Shown: one piece after another, positions 1-5,289 of the stretch | Numbering within the stretch: position 1 is the stretch's first letter | Layout: each line of letters starts with the position of its first letter | Origin: an uncultured delta proteobacterium | Lineage (GTDB): Bacteria; Desulfobacterota; WTBG01; CAIYCZ01 | Assembly: GCA_903924805.1 (NCBI GenBank) | Contig: CAIYCZ010000190.1 | Span: 1-5,289 of the forward strand | Direction: 5' to 3' | DNA: 5,289 bases | The notes under the pieces: model-generated | The model's input: the letters and a program-made list of their open reading frames with translations, nothing else | What the model was told of the DNA's origin: nothing | Database searches by the model: none | Program-made: the position numbers and the translations under genes

Positions 1-1061
1 GTTGGCCCTCCTGTCACCTGCTTCAATATATTAACATCCTTGTTTACCGTAAAGCCTATTATGCGTCGCCAGCCATACTCTTTTTCAAAATTAAGCTGGA
101 GCAGCGCCCGATCCCATGGCGGCAGAACAACAGACGGTCGTGTCGGTTTCAGTACAAAATCATGCTGCATGCCGTAATAAAAGTTCAGCGTAAAAAGCCA
201 CTCCTGCAGATTGCCCATGACCCGCAGCGCATATTCCATATTCCGTGCCCGGATACCGCCCGAATGTTTATCCGCCAGGTTAACGCGGGCACGAAACGGA
301 AGGTTTGGCTCATCCGTTGCCCACACACCACCATCCGCCTCGTACGCCTCCAGGCGGTTGGACTGAGATTTGCCCGGATTCCAGATCAGTTCAAACTGAA
401 GGTCTTCTATAGCACAAGGTTTAATGTTGGGGAAATAGCTTGCTTTAATAAGCCACAAAGGTATCCGGGTGGATTCATACCCCTCATCAGAGTCACGCAG
501 CATCCATTCTCTCCTGAGGTCCTGCGGGTTGATAAAATCCATGAGCCGCAAGCCGTCACTCTCGCCCCACACGACCTGCTGCTTGCCGAGACGGAAATTG
601 ATCTGCCGCGTCTGAATATCCAGATACAGTTCACGGATGAACTCCCCTTCCCGGTCATAGGTGTTCCACTCCCATTGCAGCTTATGTCGAGCCCTCGAAG
701 GCTGCGCGGCCGTACGGTTTGCCTCGTTAAACCAGCGTTTGCCGCTCTGCGCCGTATAGGCCATATCGCCCAGCAGGCGATTGATTCCGTACACGGCGAG
801 GCTCTCTGTCATATGATAACTCCATTCGAACTGAACGGTGCTGTAATCAGTTACATTCTTTCCGCAAAATTTCGGATCTATGCCAAGCGCTGCTTCCTGC
901 TGCACAAATCCATTGAAATCAAACTGCCTGCCAAACAGCGTGTATGCATCAGCCCCGCCATCCCCCTTATGCATAGCATCCCCTGCGGCAACCTGATTAC
1001 CGGCAATAATTGGTATCATAAAGGCTAAACCGTAATAGATGGCTATTTTCCAGGGATTCAT
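1..1061 (-). CDS. DUF1302 family outer-membrane protein, 3' partial
   Basis: The minus-strand frame stays open from an ATG at 1061-1059 to the window edge, giving 353 residues; the C-terminus and stop lie outside. Residues 1-27 look like a Sec signal peptide: MNPWK, then a hydrophobic run (about 6-20), then a likely cleavage site after QVAA. Family assignment rests on the segment at 156-183, which reads RLGKQQVVWGESDG followed by LRLMDFINPQDLR, the hallmark of DUF1302. The rest has alternating aromatic and polar stretches (for example FELIW, FTLNFYYG, RIIGFTVN) that suit beta strands of an outer-membrane barrel. DUF1302 members usually exceed 500 residues, so roughly a third or more is probably missing. 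Function is not established for the family; a role with DUF1329 partners in transport of hydrophobic compounds is inference. The ATG has no clear Shine-Dalgarno sequence (upstream bases are TCTCTTAAAACCATC), but it places the signal peptide exactly at the N-terminus. In-frame upstream GTG codons exist and are less likely. It follows the kinase gene by 142 bases. Confidence 0.87.
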   Translation of the reverse strand, partial: MNPWKIAIYYGLAFMIPIIAGNQVAAGDAMHKGDGGADAYTLFGRQFDFNGFVQQEAALGIDPKFCGKNVTDYSTVQFEWSYHMTESLAVYGINRLLGDMAYTAQSGKRWFNEANRTAAQPSRARHKLQWEWNTYDREGEFIRELYLDIQTRQINFRLGKQQVVWGESDGLRLMDFINPQDLRREWMLRDSDEGYESTRIPLWLIKASYFPNIKPCAIEDLQFELIWNPGKSQSNRLEAYEADGGVWATDEPNLPFRARVNLADKHSGGIRARNMEYALRVMGNLQEWLFTLNFYYGMQHDFVLKPTRPSVVLPPWDRALLQLNFEKEYGWRRIIGFTVNKDVNILKQVTGGP

Positions 1062-1079
1062 GATGGTTTTAAGAGATAA

Positions 1080-1123
1080 CGTCACATCCCCGACAGCAGC
1101 ATACACGCGCCGCTACCGTGACG
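1080..1123 (-). other. possible two-tier hairpin in the leader of the DUF1302 gene
   Basis: On the minus strand, CGTCAC (1123-1118) pairs perfectly with GTGACG (1085-1080), with one more G-U pair inside. Within that, AGCGGC (1114-1109) can pair with GCTGCT (1100-1095) with one G-U wobble, enclosing an 8-base loop. An asymmetric internal loop separates the stems. The structure ends 18 bases before the DUF1302 ATG. There is no T-run after it (TTATCTCTT follows), so it is not a convincing intrinsic terminator. It might affect translation or mRNA processing, or be chance in a GC-rich stretch. Confidence 0.25.
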
Positions 1124-1203
1124 ATTACGGAGTGGTTGAAAATAGTGGGCATTGCCGATCAAAACCCCGGGCAAACAATTTTCGTAAACTGCACCGCCGG
1201 CGT

Positions 1204-3849
1204 TTAACTATCCTGTTTGTTGATTTCCCCTCTTACTGCCAATCCGAGTTTTTCTATACTGTAGGGCTTGCGCACATAGTGCCCGGCCCCTAACCGTTGC
1301 GCTTCCTCTGCGCGCCCTGATTCAGTGTATCCGCTGACAATAACTGCCTTCTGCCGCGGGTGCATTTCGATAATTCTTTTATAGGTTTCCAGTCCATCTA
1401 TGCCGGGATCCATAATCATATCCAGCACTACCAGATCAACCGTATGCGTCCCGAGATATTCTATTGCCTGTTCTCCGCTGTTTGCCGTCTCCACCGTATA
1501 TCCTAAGCTGGTTAATATTGCTTTGGCGATTTCCCTTTGTACCTGAACATCGTCGACAACCAGAATCAATTCACCTTTTCCCCGATATTTTTCTCTGTCC
1601 AGCTCCTCCATCGGCCCGGTCATATCCTGCAGCGTAACGGGAAAATAAATATCGAGGGTTGTGCCTTTTCCCACTGTGCTATTGACGTTAATATAACCTT
1701 TGTGGTCATGTACGATTCCCCAGACCACCGACATGCCAAGGCCGGTGCCGCTCCGCCGTCCCATAACCTTCTTGGTATAAAACGGCTCGAATATGCGCTG
1801 CAAATCTTCCGGAGCGATGCCCATTCCTTCGTCAGTTACTGTCAAAACAATATAATCACCTTCCTCCACCCGGTCATAACCGCATACCGGTCTATCAATA
1901 TATTCGCTTCTTGTTGCAATCCGGATGACTCCGCCATCAGGCATCGCTTCAAGGCTGTTTGAAACCAGATTCATTATCACTTTAAACAGATTATATTCTG
2001 AACATACAACATTGCGCAACGTATGCTCCGGTGCAAAGGATACTGTTGCAGCAGGATAGTGAGCCCTTAACTTTTCATGTTCAGGCGAATGCAGATAGTT
2101 CGTAATAACCTCATTCAGGTTGGATACTTCCTTGTCCGAAACGCCGCGCCGCGACAGTGTCAATAAATCCTGAACGATCGCCGCAGCCCGCTCCCCGCTC
2201 TGCTTGATGATGTTAATATCTTTCCTGAGGGGACTGTCTTCCGGAAGCGTCGTGAGCATAAAATCAGGGTAGCTGACGATCCCGGACAGGATATTATTAA
2301 GATCATGAGCAACCCCGCCGGCAAGTCTGCCGAGGGCCTCCATCTTTTCTGACCGTGTGAGCTTTTCTTCCAGATTCTTTCGCTCCTCTTCGGCACGCTT
2401 GCGTCCGGTGATATCGCGAGCGATCGCCTGGAGATGGGGTTTCCCCTGTATCTCAACACAATTGATGCTTACTTCAGTATCAAACAGTGTGCCATCGCCG
2501 CGGGTCTGCTTCCATTCAAAGCACTGCTGCTGTCCTGCAAGGGCGGCTTTAAGTCTCTCTTGAGCTTTCTCCTCCGACACTACTCCGTCTTCCTGATTAA
2601 CCGGGGACAGCGACTGAGGAGTAGCGCCGATAATTTCTTCCCGCGTGCGCCCAAACATTTCCGGCATTTTCTGATTGCAGTCAATGATGCGGCCCTCATC
2701 CAGAATGAGAATCGCATCGCTTGCAGAATCAAACAGCATCCGGAATTTAAGTTCGCTCGCGCGCAGCGCCTCCTCCGCCCGCAACCGGTCGGTCATGTCC
2801 TCGCAGATCAAGAACTGAGTTTTATCATCAATGTATACTTTTACAAAAATGACCTTGCGTATCATCCCGTCCTTGCAGGTTACATTCAATAGTTGTGAAA
2901 TTGTCTTTGGATGTTCAGCATTGACCTGCTCAGCTGACCAGGCTTTCACAACCTCGCTGCGGTACGCAGGGTCGGGGAAAGCCCGCTTCACCCACTCATC
3001 TGCGGTTGATATTTCTTCGAGCGTATAGCCGAACACCTCGGTAAATTTTGAGTTTATATAATCACCTTGTCCATCAGAATGGATTATGGCAACGGGAAAC
3101 GGTGCCAGCTCCACGATACGCCTGAACCGTTCCTGGCTTTTGCCAAGCGCATTCTGACTGATAACAATGAAAAGTATCATGCTGGCTACAATAAAAACTG
3201 ACAGGGCAAGCGTTATCATCTGTGTCTGAAAAGTTTTTCTATCAATGGTGGATGAAATCATGGAGACCATGCCCGCAAGCCCGGAATCAAAATTCTTACT
3301 CAGTGAAGAGACCATGTATTCGATGTCATAGGTAAGGTCAAACAGCACCATATAATTTTGTCCCGGGGAGCTGCGGCCGATTTGATAGAGCAGCTCATGC
3401 AGCAGGCTCCTCTTTACCTCGATCCCCTGCTGTTCCTGTTGGAGAAGATACTCCTCAAGGCGCGGCTGAACATATTCAATGCGCGGCTTGATAATTCTCC
3501 ACATATTTTCAGTCTCTTTGATTTTGCTGTTGAACTGCCTATCCGCCTGCCCAATGCTCCGGGTGATGGCTGACCGGATAAACGCATTCAAGCCACGGTC
3601 AAACGTGGAAATCGCCTGAGTCCAGCGCTTGCGCGTCTCGGGCAGATCATCGGTGATCATGAGGTCCTTGGTAGTGTCAACTATTCTATTCCATGCATTG
3701 ACCAGTTCCAGAGCCTCGACTTTTTTGTCCTGCAGCCTCTGTGTCTGCTGTTCATAGTAGATAAACAGCCCGATAATAATACCGAAGCTTATCAGGATGA
3801 CGGCAATCATGAGTAAAAGGGTGAACAGAGGTTTTTTTTGTATTACCAT
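1204..3849 (-). CDS. membrane-bound hybrid sensor histidine kinase (PAS-PAS-HisKA-HATPase-REC)
   Basis: This complete 881-residue protein is an inner-membrane two-component sensor kinase that should autophosphorylate on histidine and pass the phosphate to its own receiver domain. Visible parts in order: a transmembrane helix at about 8-31; a mostly helical, charged periplasmic region at about 32-208; a second transmembrane helix at about 209-231; no HAMP domain; a PAS domain at about 238-355; a second PAS at about 364-483 ending in the usual DITGRKRAEEE linker; HisKA with the H-box GGVAHDLNN (phosphorylated His515); and HATPase_c with N-box NLVSNSLEA (627-635), G1 DEGMGI (673-678), F-box FEPFYTKK (687-694) and G2 GTGLGMS (701-707). 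The C-terminal receiver (about 760-878) has acidic pair D766/D767, acceptor D810, S839 and K861 of the KPY motif. All catalytic residues are present, so it should be active. No output domain follows the receiver. The ATG at 3849-3847 has a good ribosome binding site, and the first transmembrane helix begins right after it. The ligand is unknown. The gene lies between DUF1329 and DUF1302 genes in the same orientation. Confidence 0.95.
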   Translation of the reverse strand: MVIQKKPLFTLLLMIAVILISFGIIIGLFIYYEQQTQRLQDKKVEALELVNAWNRIVDTTKDLMITDDLPETRKRWTQAISTFDRGLNAFIRSAITRSIGQADRQFNSKIKETENMWRIIKPRIEYVQPRLEEYLLQQEQQGIEVKRSLLHELLYQIGRSSPGQNYMVLFDLTYDIEYMVSSLSKNFDSGLAGMVSMISSTIDRKTFQTQMITLALSVFIVASMILFIVISQNALGKSQERFRRIVELAPFPVAIIHSDGQGDYINSKFTEVFGYTLEEISTADEWVKRAFPDPAYRSEVVKAWSAEQVNAEHPKTISQLLNVTCKDGMIRKVIFVKVYIDDKTQFLICEDMTDRLRAEEALRASELKFRMLFDSASDAILILDEGRIIDCNQKMPEMFGRTREEIIGATPQSLSPVNQEDGVVSEEKAQERLKAALAGQQQCFEWKQTRGDGTLFDTEVSINCVEIQGKPHLQAIARDITGRKRAEEERKNLEEKLTRSEKMEALGRLAGGVAHDLNNILSGIVSYPDFMLTTLPEDSPLRKDINIIKQSGERAAAIVQDLLTLSRRGVSDKEVSNLNEVITNYLHSPEHEKLRAHYPAATVSFAPEHTLRNVVCSEYNLFKVIMNLVSNSLEAMPDGGVIRIATRSEYIDRPVCGYDRVEEGDYIVLTVTDEGMGIAPEDLQRIFEPFYTKKVMGRRSGTGLGMSVVWGIVHDHKGYINVNSTVGKGTTLDIYFPVTLQDMTGPMEELDREKYRGKGELILVVDDVQVQREIAKAILTSLGYTVETANSGEQAIEYLGTHTVDLVVLDMIMDPGIDGLETYKRIIEMHPRQKAVIVSGYTESGRAEEAQRLGAGHYVRKPYSIEKLGLAVRGEINKQDS

Positions 3850-3857
3850 GTGGTTGA

Positions 3858-3863
3858 CCTTCC
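3858..3863 (-). promoter_or_regulatory. ribosome binding site of the hybrid kinase gene
   Basis: The minus strand reads GTGGAAGGT, with GGAAGG at 3863-3858, eight bases before the ATG at 3849. Sequence and spacing suit a Shine-Dalgarno site and support this start codon. The 93-base gap around it (3942-3850) shows no strong terminator hairpin with a T-run and no convincing sigma-70 or sigma-54 promoter, which fits read-through from the DUF1329 gene but does not prove it. Confidence 0.6.
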
Positions 3864-3942
3864 ACTTACGGGAAGCACTGTTTTTATAGTATTGTTCCGC
3901 AACTCATTGCTGATTCATCCGTTAATTGATCCGGCATAACAA

Positions 3943-5289
3943 TCAGTGACCTTTGGTAGACAAATATTTCAAATTAAACAGGTCTTCGCTTAAATTGGGC
4001 ATATTCAGCATAATGTGGTGGTCCAAAATAGACGTATGGTTGTTTATAATGTCGCACACCCACGGATTCCAGTAATCAAGCTCTCCGCTCTCGGGATCCC
4101 ATCTCCAGCACAAATCCCACAGCTTCCACAGCCTCCCCTGCTGATCAAACAGCATTTCCTGCTGCATGGCAAAGGTCTCCTTGTCCACATACCAGATGCG
4201 GGCTCCATACAGGTAATTTTTTTCTTTATAGGTAATTTTTACAACCCATACGGGCCGGCGCTCCCACCAGTACCGCTGACACCATCCACCGTATTGTGCG
4301 CTATATCTGATGGGTTTTGGGTTAAATGAAGGGCACAGCACGATGGCTTCACCCAGCAGGGTATATTCTGCCGGATGAACCGACAGCTTGCTCCAGAATC
4401 CTTTCCAGTCCTCCCAGGAAAGATCTGAGCCCACCAGCGGGTCCTGGGTATTGCTGCCGGAAAGCCGGCGGATGCGGCGCAGCGCCGGAATATAGCTGAT
4501 AAAAGAATCTTCAGTGTTTGGATCTCTATATCTGGTGCGTACCGCGGCAAATCCTTTTAAATCATAGGGATACAGCGCGAGAATCGACCCCTTCTCATAG
4601 ACATCCTTGAATCCGGGGATAACGGGCAGCGGGGGCACTTTAATCCGGCCAACATAGTTCTGCCAGTGAAGGTCTACTTTCTCCACACGCTCGCGCTCCC
4701 CTTTTTTATTATACAAACCGAATGACACCGGCAGCGAATTCAGATTGTCTGCCATCACCGTAAGGCGGTCATAGTTGTATACGATTTCGATGGCGGTCTT
4801 CGGCTGCGGGAAAGCAATTCCTGCTACCCAGCCAGTCAATTCACCCCGATCATCAATCCGGCAATTTTTAGCATATTGTTTTGTTACCGGTATATATGCC
4901 AGGTCATTACCTGCGTGAGTCGTAGGCACAATGACCATTTCCAGCGGGTGATGGTTGCGTCCGGCAAAAACACCGGTTCCGGTAAGCCGGTCAACCTCCC
5001 AGTCAAAACCATACGGGAACAGCTCCCGCAGCTCTTTTTCATACTGTTTCACGTTCTCCGGGGTTATCACGAGACCCGGCTTAATGCTCGGTGCTGTGGT
5101 ATCCCTGGCAACCAGGTCAACAGCATTGTAGCCGAGAAACTGCTCCCAGTCCTTGCCGGCTTTCACTGCCTCAGGACTGCACAGCTTATCTGCCCATTCT
5201 TTAAATTCCGGATTATTTGTTGAGGCAGCCCAATCCTTCCACTGCTTAACCCAGGAGGGAAGCTGTTCATTGTCTGACTGGGCTGATAA
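3943..5289 (-). CDS. DUF1329 family envelope protein (LolB/LolA-like fold), 5' partial
   Basis: The frame is open from the right window edge to a TGA at 3945-3943, giving 448 residues in the window. The true start and any signal peptide lie beyond 5289; the visible N-terminus, LSAQSDNEQLPSW, looks like the end of a signal peptide or the first mature residues. A GTG at 5166-5164 could be mistaken for the start, but 41 sensible codons (with KQWKDW and FKEWADK) precede it. Family assignment rests on several DUF1329-like segments, numbered from the edge: GWVAGIAFPQPKTAIE (about 153-168), a YRDP then SYIPALRRIRRL block (254-276), DPLVGSD (283-289), and YVDKETF followed by FDQQGRLWKLWD (367-392). 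Members are thought to be periplasmic or outer-membrane-associated, with a fold related to lipoprotein-sorting proteins, and are often encoded beside DUF1302 proteins, as here apart from the intervening kinase. The exact substrate is unknown. The protein is rich in tryptophan and has six cysteines (37, 143, 319, 337, 394, 412), which could form disulfides if exported. The length is about that of the full family, so only a short N-terminal piece should be missing. Confidence 0.88.
   Translation of the reverse strand, partial: LSAQSDNEQLPSWVKQWKDWAASTNNPEFKEWADKLCSPEAVKAGKDWEQFLGYNAVDLVARDTTAPSIKPGLVITPENVKQYEKELRELFPYGFDWEVDRLTGTGVFAGRNHHPLEMVIVPTTHAGNDLAYIPVTKQYAKNCRIDDRGELTGWVAGIAFPQPKTAIEIVYNYDRLTVMADNLNSLPVSFGLYNKKGERERVEKVDLHWQNYVGRIKVPPLPVIPGFKDVYEKGSILALYPYDLKGFAAVRTRYRDPNTEDSFISYIPALRRIRRLSGSNTQDPLVGSDLSWEDWKGFWSKLSVHPAEYTLLGEAIVLCPSFNPKPIRYSAQYGGWCQRYWWERRPVWVVKITYKEKNYLYGARIWYVDKETFAMQQEMLFDQQGRLWKLWDLCWRWDPESGELDYWNPWVCDIINNHTSILDHHIMLNMPNLSEDLFNLKYLSTKGH

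Noticed and set aside
162..1028. A 288-codon open frame on the plus strand
   Set aside because: It lies antisense to the DUF1302 gene, has no recognisable domain, and the opposite strand shows a signal peptide and a family hallmark.
1147..1206. Possible terminator after the kinase gene (TTGCC/GGCAA and TAAAC/GTTTA inverted repeats)
   Set aside because: The stems are only 5 bp and no T-run follows either one, so an intrinsic terminator is not supported.
2434..2892. A 152-codon plus-strand open frame, and other plus-strand frames inside the kinase gene (for example 1537-1962)
   Set aside because: All are antisense to clearly conserved PAS, HATPase or receiver coding sequence and have no domain-like content of their own.
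3850..3942. Candidate promoter ahead of the kinase gene (a TACTAT-like -10 box)
   Set aside because: No acceptable -35 box lies at the right distance, and such A/T-rich hexamers are common by chance.
4212..4240. Direct repeat GGTAATTTTT, two copies about 19 bases apart
   Set aside because: It lies inside the DUF1329 coding sequence and is explained by A/T-rich Lys, Asn and Ile codons; no other repeat feature accompanies it.
5164..5166. GTG as start of the DUF1329 gene
   Set aside because: The same frame continues upstream for 41 protein-like codons to the window edge, and starting here would remove the expected signal peptide.

Overview
The window holds three genes, all on the minus strand, so the reading order runs from high to low coordinates. 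They are a DUF1329 family envelope protein (5' end beyond the right edge), a complete 881-residue membrane-bound hybrid histidine kinase, and a DUF1302 family outer-membrane protein (3' end beyond the left edge). The two gaps between genes are 93 and 142 bases. No RNA gene, CRISPR array, insertion sequence or other mobile element was seen.

The organism is most likely a Gram-negative bacterium: both flanking proteins belong to families of outer-membrane-bearing bacteria, and the DUF1302 product starts with a clear Sec-type signal peptide. The kinase (PAS-PAS-HisKA-HATPase-REC, with a receiver ending in a KPYS-type motif and carrying a one-residue-longer MDPGIDG loop) resembles hybrid kinases common in Desulfobacterota and related anaerobes. 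That placement is an impression from recall, not a search result. Base composition looks moderate, about half G+C, with no obvious shift between genes.

Layout from right to left: 5289-3943 is DUF1329, a probable periplasmic or envelope protein with a lipoprotein-sorting-like fold; 3942-3850 is a short gap with a good ribosome binding site for the kinase; 3849-1204 is the kinase; 1203-1062 is a gap with a possible two-tier hairpin; 1061-1 is DUF1302, a predicted beta-barrel protein.

DUF1302 and DUF1329 proteins are often encoded side by side, commonly near RND-type (MmpL-like) exporters, and are suspected to act together in moving hydrophobic compounds across or into the outer membrane. Here a sensor kinase lies between them in the same orientation. 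This is the most notable feature of the window: the kinase may sense an envelope state or substrate linked to the DUF1302/DUF1329 pair. It has no DNA-binding output domain, and no partner regulator is visible, so its target must lie elsewhere.
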